From: Cristatella mucedo
Taxonomy: Eukaryota; Bryozoa; Phylactolaemata; Cristatellidae
Assembly: GCA_009760855.2 (NCBI GenBank)
Contig: WPIO01000045.1
Span: 1,766,501-1,830,500, forward strand
DNA: 64,000 nt
Direction: 5' to 3'
Both the position numbers and the translations under genes were made by a program. Below, piece by piece: positions 21,985 to 33,112 of this stretch (the first letter of the stretch is position 1; every line of letters begins with the position of its first letter). Under the pieces are notes generated by a model, which had not been told where the DNA came from, did not search any database, and saw only the letters and a program-made list of their open reading frames with translations.

Positions 21985-24256
21985 ACAAGTAGGAGCTTCA
22001 GCTGCACCTCAACCACTGAGCCTAACCAGAGCTGCTAAACGAGACTAGTTCACTGTGGCGATTAAAATCTCAGCAGAAGCGATGCTCAGTGGAGAGGAAA
22101 ATCATGCGAAGTCATTGACTGTAGTGACTGTGGCTGGAAGCGAACCAGATTACCTAATATCGAGCAAAAAAAGCTACCTTGGTGGCACGATGGGCCTTTA
22201 CTCGGGAATCGGGAATGAACTCATGGATTTCGCGTCCTTAGTAGAAATACTGGGACGAATGCCACTCTCTGATCTCGGTTATCGTGCTGACAAAGCTAAG
22301 TTAAAGCTTTGCAGTTGTGCAAGTTATTAGATAAAGAGTTAAAAGACAGATCGCTCGGAGAACATACAAATTAGTAAGTTTACCCATCACGGCACGTACA
22401 TGCAGCAAGTACACACAACAAGTAAAGCTCCCTGCAATAAATGGTTTTAAGCTGTTGCACTCCAACAGTTGACTCTTTAATATTCTCATGCAAAAACGGG
22501 AACTTGGTATTCAATAAGATCACGTCCTATGGGCTTGAAGACATTTTAACAAGCTAGAACGCCCTTTCGGTTGGAGCATATGCACTGAAATTGTGCATAC
22601 TATCCATAATCTTGACAAAATGTTCATCTGTAAGGGAAAGCCTACAAAGAGATACTTCAGTTTTTCTACGGCAATATATACGTAATTTATATAAACATCA
22701 TTATTTGTATTGTTGTTTCGAGAAAACTGGTAATTTTCTTGATTCGAACTTTTTAATTTAGCAGTCTATAGATACCGAGACCGATTTGCTAAATAAATAA
22801 GTCAGTAAAATCGCTAGCATATTCCTCCTGCCTTGTCTAGAGATTTCTGTGCATGCAAAGCTCGAATCGATTAACTCTTGTTTTTTTGAAAGGAGCAAGC
22901 TGACGTCATTCAAGTTGAACCAAACGAAGTACCAGCAGCCATCACTTCAGTTGATAGAAAACAGAGAACAATAGCTGATGGAAGTATATGGCCCCCTTTA
23001 GACGTCCCATCGTAAAATGCATAGTTCCTACCAACGTTGTCCAATTTTCAGTTGCATTTTCAAATTAGTCATTATCTCATCCAATTTTTTCTTTTTTAAA
23101 ACTCATAATCGCCATGCATTCGCAGTTGTAGCATAAATATAAAAACAAATACTACAGACAGTTTTTCCATGATTGTTCACCTGTGCAAGTTGGTACGTGC
23201 ATATATTTAGGCGTTTGCACTCCTATAATTATGTCAGTATATATGTGTAGGTATAAGTATTTACAGTATTTAAATATAATGATTCACACGGATAATCAAC
23301 ACTTGTTATGCCAATACGCATACGTTACCGATAAATACGTCTAAGGTAATAAATGCCTGAATTAGCATGTGGAATTTACGTAGGCAGGAAAGCAGGCTAC
23401 TTTTCTCGATGAGTGATTTGATTGGGTTTCCCAAGCAATTCACGGAGGTGCTACGTTGCTTGATTTACAGCAGCTGCTGGCTTGAGCCTCCTACCTGTCG
23501 TGAGATTGGAGCGATCCACCTCCGAGGGCTCAGTCCGTACAGGGCTAGAGGCCGTCTGGTTCAGCGGACTGCTGTGAGCAAGGGGACTACCGTGAATATC
23601 CCTAATATGCTTAGATAGCGAATCCGAGCCATACTTGTTCCTAATAACGATCGTACAGCATCATCTGGAGCAATCGTTCCAGCAAGTGTGGCAATTTCGA
23701 AATACTATTAACAGAACCTGCATACCTCTCGATAACCCATTTTGTCGTAGAGCTCATTGTAAGTGTCACTTGTGATTTCTGTAAAAATTAAAAGAAGCAC
23801 GTCAGGTCGAGCACTTTGGTACGTATAAATCACCAAGGTCTTTTGGGCTGGTCACTCGAGAGGGCGTGAAATACGGGCTGAACTGTCACCACGACTAGAC
23901 AGCCACATAAGCGGTGCCGGGAGACGCTACTGTTTTCAAGCTTGCTTTTACTGAGAGTGGTTGCCATGATGCATTTCGCACCACGACTAGACCTGGTTCT
24001 ACATAAATGTTTGCTGAAGTCGAGTTTGAAAACTATATATTGTCCTTTTAATGGATAAGATAGCACTATTCGCCGCGACAAAGTACTAAAGATCATCGAG
24101 TCAGAAAGCACCTGCATTCCAATTGAACAAACGAGAATTTGCAAGTGCGTTTGTATCATTTTTATTCCCTGTGCACCTATGGTTTAGATTTTAGCTTCTA
24201 CCGTTGGTAAAGGTGATCGCCATTAATGATTAGGGTAATAGCTCAAAAGTATATAT
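21985..24256. other. Unassigned sequence
   Basis: Contains open frames of 83-109 codons (22055-22330 +, 23367-23618 +, 23830-24159 -) without recognisable motifs or splice context. No retrotransposon tails are seen. Confidence 0.45.
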
Positions 24257-24369
24257 AGAATGTCTGATTAAAATTGGAAATTTTCCTTGCCCACTCAAGA
24301 GATCACACTGTCCTTCTTTGCACTACATTTTCATTTCAAGGAAAATTTCCAATTTTGATTAGACATTCT
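24257..24369. mobile_element. Short hairpin element with 32-bp terminal inverted repeats (MITE-like)
   Basis: Bases 24257-24288 and 24338-24369 are inverted repeats that pair at 30 of 32 positions (agaatgtctgattaaaattg against a complement reading agaatgtctaatcaaaattg, continuing into gaaattttcctt). The loop is 49 bp. No transposase is encoded. No clear target-site duplication is visible, though the left flank is TA-rich. It could be a MITE or a fold-back non-coding RNA. Confidence 0.6.
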
Positions 24370-25289
24370 AAAAACATAGGAGAGTGACGCGGCAGCTTAC
24401 GGCGCTTCTTGTGAATTCAATCAAACGTACAGATATATAAAACGTACGTGTGAGGCACGTGATGCTCCTTCACATTTACGAAACTCGATTGAGAAACGAC
24501 TGCATGCTTGATTGTATGACCGACAAGTAATTGTATAGTGTGGTGTACATTTGAAAAGTAAGGCGAAGATTCTGTTTTTAGGTTAGCGTACCACAATAAG
24601 AAAAGCAGTACGGCTATGCCAACACAGCACAAAAATTGTAAGCTACTCGAGCATAACCTGGTTTTGTGACAGCACGGGGCACAAGACAATTGCTACATTT
24701 AAAGCTATATTACGGTGCCGAATTTCTAAGCGGCTCATTACAGTAGTGCCATTTTTACCATTCAATCCAGCTGTTGAAATTTGATATACTACGACAATTT
24801 TCTTTACCAACTATTTGTTGAGAATGGAAAGTGTGTACAGCGTTTTTTCAAACGTAGTATTTAAGCCTTACTTAGAGCATCGTTCAGCTGTTAAAATCAC
24901 ACACTTTGAGCCATAAGAATGCATTGATATACAAGCAGCCATAAATCATCAACTCCTCAACGAATTCAGCTTGCACTTAATGGATCCTCACTGACAACTA
25001 AACATCTGCAGAGAAACTGTTGAAAAGATGCAACCGCTGACTCCCGTCGCTTTCTTGCCTCCACTATCCGTGTTCGGCAGGACCAGAGCAGAATCGGGCA
25101 GTATTTTAAAAGGATACCAACTTAATATTAGCAAATAAAGAAAGCAACCGACTCTTCTTTCAGGCGATATGGTCTAAATAGTGACTCGACTAGAATCTAA
25201 TTTGGAGAAATAAGTACCTGGGTAGCTTGGTAGAAATCAGTGGCTGTTTCTTCGGAAGCCGAATACATGATAACGGTACTGGCCAATAA

Positions 25290-25293
<4 letters not shown>
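24370..25293. other. Unassigned sequence
   Basis: Includes an isolated 90-codon minus-strand frame (24417-24689) rich in Cys and Leu that could encode one membrane segment (IAVLLFLLW). No start, splice context or homology supports it. Confidence 0.4.

Positions 25294-25327
<34 letters not shown>
25294..25327 (+). repeat. (AT)n microsatellite
   Basis: Perfect alternating AT run of about 34 bp. Confidence 0.95.
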
Positions 25328-25328
<1 letters not shown>

Positions 25329-26119
25329 ACAAATAATAACACAATAATAAACTCGTGACGCTTAGCTCTGTGACGTAAGATTTTCTTATGCACTAAGTTT
25401 TAAGCTTTCGATTATTCATACGGTTGAAAAGCCTGCCACTCGTCGCCCACCGAATGTGAATTGTGAGTTAGGACGCTACCAAATTTAGGGTTGGTGATGT
25501 ACTAGTCGATTGACACTACAAACAATATTAACAGTAAATTCCGAAACTTATAAGAGAGCAGAATCTGTGGAGGTTGGTGCAATAAATGCATACTTTCTAA
25601 GAAAATGAAAGCAGCCGAAGGAAATTTTTGAGCAAATCGGACATTAACTTTGCGATGAGGAATGAGTTTTTCCTGAGGCTAACTTGGCAGCTGGGCGACC
25701 ATTTGAGTGCCGAGGATATGTACGCTTCCCTCGAGAATCGCATTCATTTCAGCACGTTCCCACCATTTGGACAACCGGGAGCTGATAATTATATCGGCTC
25801 ATGTAGAGGTTTCGAGAAGCTGTGAACAGCCGGTCCACGGCAAATGCACCTTTGTTGCTGAGTCGGCAGCAGCTGTGGCACGTTGCCCTTTTCTGCCGGG
25901 AGCTTACTCCTGCTAGTAGCAGTCATGCATACCGAGGCTTGCTCAGAGTCCGGTAGATCTATTTAGTTTTCACTTTTCGTATTCGGCCGAATACGTGGTC
26001 AAATATTCATAGTAGACTTGACAGTGAAGATTGACTAATCGGTAAAGTCAAGGATTATGAGTTTAAAAATTGACAGGACTTTCACATAGCGCCAAACAAC
26101 TCATCTTACAGGAGCTTTC

Positions 26120-26975
26120 ATGTTCTCGGTAGCTATTTCCAAACCAACTGTGATTGACATATTGGAAAACCCCGACGCTCGAAATTGCCACTGTCATCAT
26201 ATCTGCTGTTGAACCAGCACAGGATGTAGATTTACCATTCGAAAGTGACCATTCATTAATCGATCACCTCAGCTCCACTGTTAAGTCTGACTACTTTCAC
26301 ATACTTAACACCACTAAAATTCGGGCTTGCTTGGACAGGGATTCGACATCTAAATTGCATTTCTAATATCCAGTCTTGACTTTTGTAACTCACTTCTTGC
26401 TGATCTAGCGGCATTTGCAATCAGGTGCTTAAAGTTGGTGCAAAACTCTGCTGCTAGGCTTGTTTGTCATGAGCATCGAAGCACTTCTCATTGCTTGTCG
26501 CTGACCTGCATTGGCTGCCAGTCAAGCAACGCATCGACTTCAAAGTTTTGTCATTCACTTGTAGGTCCCTTCATTCTTTGGCTCCAGCCTACCTAGATCT
26601 TCCCCCCTATAGGCTTAACATCGCACGATCTGCTTTTCTGAATATAGTCGTTTAGCTACACCTTTACGAACCCAAAATCCTTCGGTGACCTTGGCTTAAA
26701 TTTATAAGCTTCCAAAGCCAGGAAGTCACTACCGACTTGCGACACATCCCCTGACTTAGTCCTTTTAAGAAGCTAACACAAGCAACTAACTTATCACAGC
26801 ATTTATTCGATCCACGAGCTTGGTTTTTTGTCTGCTCATGTGTGAAGTGGCTTCGCATGCAGCCACGAACCATATTTGCATGTCGACCCTGTGTATGTCA
26901 CCTCTAACCATGCTATTCTTGTTGATGCTGAAAATCCTACCAGTATCCATTTAATATGCTTCCTCTAAAGCATAT
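26120..26975 (+). mobile_element. LINE-A copy, 5'-truncated
   Basis: Encodes the C-terminal part of the reverse-transcriptase ORF in several frames: SSTVKSDYFHILNTTKIRA (26270-26330), then LDFCNSLLADL-like, LKLVQNSAARLVCHE and LHWLPVKQRIDFKV (about 26500-26550). It breaks down around 26700. The 3' tail is present only in degenerate form. Frameshifts and stops show that it is inactive. Confidence 0.8.
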
Positions 26976-27133
26976 GCAACGTGTATAGAAATACTTGGGA
27001 GCTCCCACAAAAAAGTATGATCATCATGAAAACTGTAGGCACCTACCACTCTCCCTCCTATCTGAGATAAGGGCGGAGTAAGCCTCTCTCTTGATTCTAG
27101 CAAAGCCACGAGACAAAGTTCCTGCAGTTAGCT

Positions 27134-27685
27134 GTGCAGTATACTGCTGAAACCAGTGAGAAGTCACTGGCGGTTTGGACGCTCAAGCTGACTAAACATA
27201 TGTCAGGAATGCAAAAACAGTTTAAAAAATTCTTCAAATTACATTGCTCGAAGCATTCACGTGTTGCAGAAAGAGTGCTACTCAAAACCCGTTATTGTGA
27301 CCCAAGAGGGGAATCTGCAGGCTTGGCCGAGAAAGGAGATCGCATCCCTTGCAAGGAGATCCATGCCTGTATTTCTAAACTCCTTAAAAACAATCTAGTG
27401 CATAGAGCGAACATGGATGCCGTAGTTTCTGCACATCGGCTACGGTCACAGGAGACCCATGGAGTGAAAGCGAAAGCAGCAAAGCAAAGGCAGCTAAACC
27501 TAATGGCTGCCACTTGGCCACAATACCAGGAGGTGCCAAAAACGATCGACGACCCAATCTTTGGACTGGGAGGACTTTTGAGTTGTACCATATTCTGGCA
27601 GGCAGGCCACTTAGAGCACCGATTCTTGCAGCCTGTGAGTAAGCAGCCGATGCCTCACAAGCTCACGTTGCAGCAGCAGCAGTAG
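27134..27685 (+). CDS. Longest open frame in the window (183 codons), unknown
   Basis: The open frame has no ATG at its beginning; the first Met is about 23 codons in. A possible acceptor (gttcctgcag, exon from 27128) lies just upstream, so it could be an internal exon. The protein is basic, with a Lys-rich start (KQFKKFFKLHCSKHSR) and a run of glutamines before the stop (CAG repeat at 27671-27683). I recognise no domain. An overlapping antisense frame of 99 codons weakens the case. It lies between two retrotransposon fragments and might come from an unidentified element. Confidence 0.25.
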   Translation: MQYTAETSEKSLAVWTLKLTKHMSGMQKQFKKFFKLHCSKHSRVAERVLLKTRYCDPRGESAGLAEKGDRIPCKEIHACISKLLKNNLVHRANMDAVVSAHRLRSQETHGVKAKAAKQRQLNLMAATWPQYQEVPKTIDDPIFGLGGLLSCTIFWQAGHLEHRFLQPVSKQPMPHKLTLQQQQ

Positions 27686-27689
27686 TGCT

Positions 27690-28639
27690 ATTTCCTTCCA
27701 CGCTAGGTGACTGCACAGCTGCACTCGCTCCGACGTCAAACATGTCGGCCAGATCATGCACAGTAAAAGGCATGTCATCAGCAGAATCCAGTTCTGGGTG
27801 AAGCCTCTAGTCTGAGGCAAACCTCTTTAGAGCCGCTTGCAGCCTCTCTTTGACGGTATTTTCAATGGCAAGATGGTGGACAACAGTGTCTCTGCAAAGC
27901 AACAAACGAATCGCAGAACGATCAAGTGACAGTGCATTTATAGGCAGGTGCAAGCGGCTGGTGATCAAGCAGGAAAGTGTGCAGCTACAATAGGGAAAGA
28001 AGGCAGCTCGTTCAGCTTGTTCGGCACTCCAGCCAGCTAGACATTAGTAGAGACAGTACAATGTGCTGCCGTGCTTTTTTGCATTACTTCTTCATGCTAG
28101 AGCATGCAAAATAAAGGCACTTTGTATGTATAGCCTAGCTTGATCATGGATTTGCTTGTAGACTGACAGGACAAAATCGTTCTCTCGACAAAGGAAGCCT
28201 GCAGGCCTTTTTCGTGTACCAGTGCTGTCCCTATCAGATGAACTGCAATATTTACTTGCAACGATACTAATTGAAGTAGTAATAATAGTAGTTGGTTATT
28301 GGTATGCAGTCTACGAGAACTCCATCACCAAACGAGCACTTTAGGACTTACTGCAAGAAAATCGGTATCTAAGGGCAGCTGTTAGGCACGGTATGGAGCA
28401 CACACAAGAAAGCAAGTAACATGCTTTCACCAGTAGGCTAAAGAATATATGAAGATACTAACTTTGAGCTTCCCTTGGTAAGTCGTGTGGCTAGTAGTAT
28501 GCAGTTCATTAATTGGTAAGCATGCAAAACCTGCCAAAATAAGATAACAGACAAGATCACTTGGCGCAGAGGAAGCTGAGCGAATCAGATGAATACTGTT
28601 TGCGTGGCTAGTTGTTATTATTGTTAACAATGCCTAGTA
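27690..28639. other. Unassigned sequence
   Basis: No gene signature. Short frames only. Confidence 0.45.
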
Positions 28640-28730
28640 AAAGGATGTCGTGACGTAATTCAGGAGTTAGTTCCAGGCTTTGGCAGCATATGAGTTGAAC
28701 AAACGGTCTCAAAAAAATTAACGTCGTTTA
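28640..28730 (-). mobile_element. LINE-A internal fragment
   Basis: It resembles the stretch just upstream of the LINE-A tail in the copies at 51210-51300 and 55540-55610 (gttccaggctttggcagcat and cggtctcaaa). Only about 90 bp can be aligned by eye. Confidence 0.4.
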
Positions 28731-28934
28731 TAGGTGAACTACACGATTTGGTCAAGACAATGAGTGGTAGGTAGTATGCAAGGCCTGATTCGGAAGTAGC
28801 TTGTACAGGTAGATTAGAGCAAAGAAAAGTTAAGGGAGAGAAACATAAGTTAGGTTACGGCCTCACAGAATTGGCTGCCTGCTAGCCGATCAGTGATGCT
28901 CTCACCAAGGAAGCCACGAAAATATAATGTAATA

Positions 28935-29435
28935 TATATCAGTCTGTAACGCCAAAATAGCCATACAGACTACGTGGGAGTTAAGCAGGCGAGTTTTGTA
29001 TAGCCCACGCACAGCCTAAGCGTCTTTCGGTATGCATTCGGTAGCAAACAGACTTCGTCAAACGCCACAAAGAGAAAGTTGGAAGTATAACAGAGTCTGG
29101 AGAGCAATTAAGGTAGTGAGTAACTTGGAATCAGCACCCCAGGACTGCTGCAAAGGGTGAGCCATCGTCGGTGGCAGTACAGTTGCAGTTGCATAAGAAT
29201 TGTGGGAGCGAGTTCCTCAGTCAAGGACCTGCAGAGCTAAAGCTTCTGTCACCAACGGTCTATTAGCAGAGGAATGGAACAGATGATTAATTTTCCATGC
29301 AGGACTTGAGGCAACGAGGAGGCTGAAACTGTTGCATCACTTCAGCGAGGTATGTAGGAGCAAAGCCTTGGCGGGAGTCGTAGGTCAGTGTCAGGGGCTC
29401 ACTTCAGCCTGTGCACCAGGCTAGCAACACTCTGC
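28935..29435 (-). mobile_element. LINE-B 3' fragment
   Basis: On the minus strand it encodes the end of the reverse-transcriptase ORF (TYLAEVMQQFQP, VGDRSFSSAGP). This is followed by the LINE-B 3' region (agcctaagcgtctttcg as seen on the plus strand at about 29018) and the terminal end at about 28940. It closely matches the copy at 53597-54262. Stops are present. Confidence 0.8.
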
Positions 29436-30008
29436 CACGACCTGAAAGGCCCTTCATGGCTTCATCGGCCGCACTGCCCTGACTGGAAGAACAAAGCTAG
29501 CACTGGCCACTCACTCCCCGAACCATCAGATTCGCTCTGACGGTTGAAGCAGGGCAGAGGAGGTGCCCACAGCAGCAGCAGCTGCAGCAGCAGGGTGTTT
29601 GGCTACCTGGTCTGCCCAATTCTGTGAATGCGACCGACGCCTCCTGCAGCTCCTGCGCTGGTCTGAAGAGGGGCTCAGCAAAGAGGACGTCGCCTCGACG
29701 ACATTTAGGCCTATCGAGCCGTGTCCCACCGGTCTGTTCCACTTCACCTTGGCTACACACGCCAAGCAGGCATGGGCCACTGCACGGAAAAGCAGCACAC
29801 AGCACAGCACACAACGTGCAGTTGTTGTCGATAACTGTCTAGCAGCAGCTGCTCCTGATGCAAAGGCGTCAGCTGACCATACCTGCCAGGTCTCAGTGTT
29901 GCTGCTGTGATACACAAAACGAATGACGTCATCCAGTGATTGAGCCACGTGATACAGCGACAGTCCACTAAAACGTCAGCCGAAAAGCATCGGAATTGGT
30001 GTAAGTGA
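29436..30008. other. GC-richer stretch with CAG repeats, no gene assigned
   Basis: Overlapping open frames of 105-140 codons occur on both strands, largely because GC content rises and CAG/CTG triplets (29571-29592) read as Ala, Gln or Cys runs. No domain is recognised. Confidence 0.4.
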
Positions 30009-30020
30009 GTGAGAGAGGGG

Positions 30021-30056
<36 letters not shown>

Positions 30057-30058
30057 GC
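30009..30058 (+). repeat. (GA)n microsatellite
   Basis: Purine-only GA run with a few GG interruptions. Confidence 0.95.
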
Positions 30059-30309
30059 AGCTAGCACTAGAGCGACTGCTGTCATGGAAACGCCTACATG
30101 GTGGCTCCACTGGCAAGTAAGTAGCCGAGCAGGTGACACGAGAGGTCTCTGCTGTGCTAGCATATGCCAGTCACGTGGCTTTTAGCAAGCACCCACTGGA
30201 AGAAGCGAGGCATTCATACAAGCCTCGGGCAGTTCAGGCTATGTTCGCAGAACAGCTCATAATGGTCTGGGCAGCAACTATCACTGCTAGTGCAGAGATA
30301 TAGGTGATT

Positions 30310-30340
30310 GCTTGCTGCTGCCGAACTCAAACCCACGACC
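30310..30340 (-). mobile_element. SINE-1 head fragment
   Basis: About 30 bp (gaactcaaacccacgacc on the plus strand) matches the complement of the SINE-1 B-box region. It is followed by an ATA-rich run. Confidence 0.35.
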
Positions 30341-31142
30341 TATAATAATAATAACGATAATGCATAATAATAATAATGCACTACGTCTCGATCGATTGGG
30401 CGTAAATAATCAGCAGTCTCGAAACTGATGCCGCCACAAATTTTAGAGTTGAAAATAGATCGAGCCTTTTAAGGTTGAAACCGGGCATCCTACGGTACTA
30501 TGCACAACAAGTTTCGTCCGTGCTATGCGGTCAGCAGGTGATTACGCCGACGTGTTTTCTGCGTCTGTGAGCCTGCTCTACGTAATTTTTCGTTGCTACC
30601 GCTGAAGTTTGATTGGGCACAACCTCGCCGTGCATCTCGATTTTAGGAATGCCGATCCTGGCGAAAGTCTTCTCCCCTCATACTCAGCTACATTAAAAGG
30701 GAAGCGTTGCTAGTGACACCGTTGCTGGCATGCTCGGTTTAATCGAGCTGGTATCACGAAATACTTTGGAAATTGTAGCTTCAGACGCAAATGATTAAGG
30801 TTCTGTTGATCGATCCTCGCAGGCTACAGTAAGAAGTTTGCAAGGAAGTTCTCTGGCCTCCATTGCGAGTGTGGTTCTTTCGCACTTGAAGACCGTTGGC
30901 GACACAAGCTTTTGCTGTTTGCGACTGTGAAACTCACACCCGCCTTTCTTTCGCAACGTCGATTAATTAATTTCGTGCTGCCGACTATCGTGCGTCCTGT
31001 CTAGCCGTCCTAAGCTGCTACTTCCCCTGCTGGTCACTAGCTCAACTGCCCTCCTGACTCTAGGACGCTAGGCTTCTCAATTTCTCTCGGTTGCCAGAAA
31101 TGAAGTCTGTTGGCTAACGAATGCGTACGGCAAGCCGCTCAG

Positions 31143-31193
31143 GCTTTTTCCATGGCATTTTCCATTTTACCATTTTTCCATTTTTCCATATTC
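31143..31193 (+). repeat. TTTTCCAT tandem repeat
   Basis: Five to six imperfect units of ttttccat. Confidence 0.7.
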
Positions 31194-31259
31194 CTGTTTA
31201 GCACCCAGCACTTAGTATTTGCCGGGCTGTTGAGTTATATACGAGGCTATACTGAATTC

Positions 31260-32610
31260 CACTACATGCCACAGCTGCCGAGGAAATGCAGATGCTTCTG
31301 CTTTTGCTGAAGTTTATGCCACGCAACCGCCACTGCCACTGCTTCAGCCACAGCCACTGCTTCAGCTTCACTTGCCGATGCTGCTGCTGGGCTGCGTTTA
31401 CAGGTGGTCATCATGACATTTGAGGTGGTCATCATGGCGGTCATCAGGTGGTCATCATGATTGGCTCTTCATTTATCGCCTGCTGGTCTCCGTTCGCCGT
31501 CGTAAGCGTCTACTCTGCGTTCCGCCGTCACGCCGCTCCCGTTCCACCGACGTTCCTGGCGATCGTGTGCAAGCTGTTGCCACGGCCAACGGGTCGATTT
31601 TGCTCATGACGAGCCGCCACCACAAGGCCCAGCATCGACTCCTCATTTAAAGGCTCCGGTCCCGATCGTCGCTGCGAGGCGACGGCGATAGAGGCCGTGG
31701 CAGCTACTCAGGGCTGCCAATGATCCGACGAGACCCACTCAAGTCGCCTGCTGCCGTCGAGAAGTTTCGCCATTCGCCCATCCGATGTCCACTAACGACG
31801 TCCGCCGGACGGTGGCTGCGGCGTCGGCTCCGTCCGAATCGGGCTTGATAGCAATGATGCAGCTGGTATCAATGTCTTGCCCATGTGGTGTCGTCTCGCT
31901 CTCTCGGCAGCCCAGCGTCTCGTCAATCGGCCACCCGGCGACGGAGGAACCGCGTCACGAGTCATACTCAGGCGGCGTCTGCGATTTCGGGGAAGCCGCC
32001 TGTCGAATCAAAGCGTTTACTTAGATTCCGCCCGCTATTCTACGCACTGATGTAAGTTCTCGCTCCTCTGCCAAGTTGATAACCATTTCCGGAGTCCCCA
32101 AGCGGTCGTGGGCGTGGCTGCGGTTGCCGGCGATTGCTAGTGCAGCCTGCACTCAGTCCGACCAAAGCGTTCGAGGCATCGAGCTCGCTCTTTGAGCGCT
32201 ACTCGTCCACTGCTTCCGTTTCGCACTCTCAGTATCGAGCGATGGGTGCTTCAGAATGCAAATAAACTGGCGAGCTCGAAGTTCTTATCTCTGGGCAGTT
32301 ATTGATGAGAGGGCGTCAGCCGACAGCTATGAGGGGGCCATCCACTCCTCGCCTTCACTCACGGCACAGCACTCGCTGTGCCGTCGTCGTGGAAATGGGT
32401 TGGCTGCGAAGGGGCGCTGACGCCTTCCGGAGCAGCGTTTGGCCGATCGGGCATTAAAAAAAAGCTCCTGAATCGGCCAAGGCGACTGTCCCTGAAGACA
32501 TCACGCAAACGGAAACCTCGCTCAACGCTGTGGGAGGATCTGGGTAGCGTGCACCAGATAATAGCCGTTTCCGAGGCGACTGAGCTTAAGCCGCCCGCCA
32601 ATTAAAAAGA
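31260..32610. other. GC-rich island without assigned gene
   Basis: Base composition is clearly richer in GC and CpG than the flanks. It contains short repeats (GCCACTGCTTCA units at about 31325-31370; aggtggtcatcatg three times within 31400-31463) and open frames of 60-82 codons with no recognised domain. It could be a CpG-rich promoter with a first exon, or part of an element of foreign composition; the sequence alone does not decide. Confidence 0.45.
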
Positions 32611-32959
32611 AAAAAATTAGTGGTATGCGATCCAATTAGCTTGTGCCAGCGGTTAGCGAACGAAATGCCCAGCCGCTGCCGTGAGATGGCTGCAACCACT
32701 CGTCGTACGAATTAATTCAGATAATATAGCTCGGTTCGCTAACGGTTAAGACCTGCCGAATATCCCATGAGGCTTGTAAAGCGCTGCTGCTCAGAGTATG
32801 AATTTAGTGATGTTTAACATATAGCCTAGCTTAAGCAAAAATGCTCTGCACACGAACCAGCCGTTCTGAGCTGCAGCAGCATCTGACGACCTTCAAACAA
32901 AGCTCTTTGATTGTGCAGATGTGCAGATGCATTTTCAAGCCTTGCAAGATTTAAAACCA

Positions 32960-33112
32960 AAGAAAGCCAAATATTCTAATTAAATAACAATATATTAGAT
33001 ATATTATACTATGTTAAATAAAACTATAAAATATATAAATAAAATGAATAAATTAAATAAAAAATAATATTTTTTTAATAATTACTAATTAAATAAAAGC
33101 TAATTTAAAATT
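32960..33112. repeat. AT-rich low-complexity stretch
   Basis: Nearly pure A/T with taaataaaat-like units. Confidence 0.8.

Noticed and set aside
29497-30163. Overlapping frames of 105-140 codons on both strands
   Set aside because: They arise from a GC-richer stretch with CAG/CTG triplets. Both strands are open, no domain is visible, and a LINE-B remnant adjoins.
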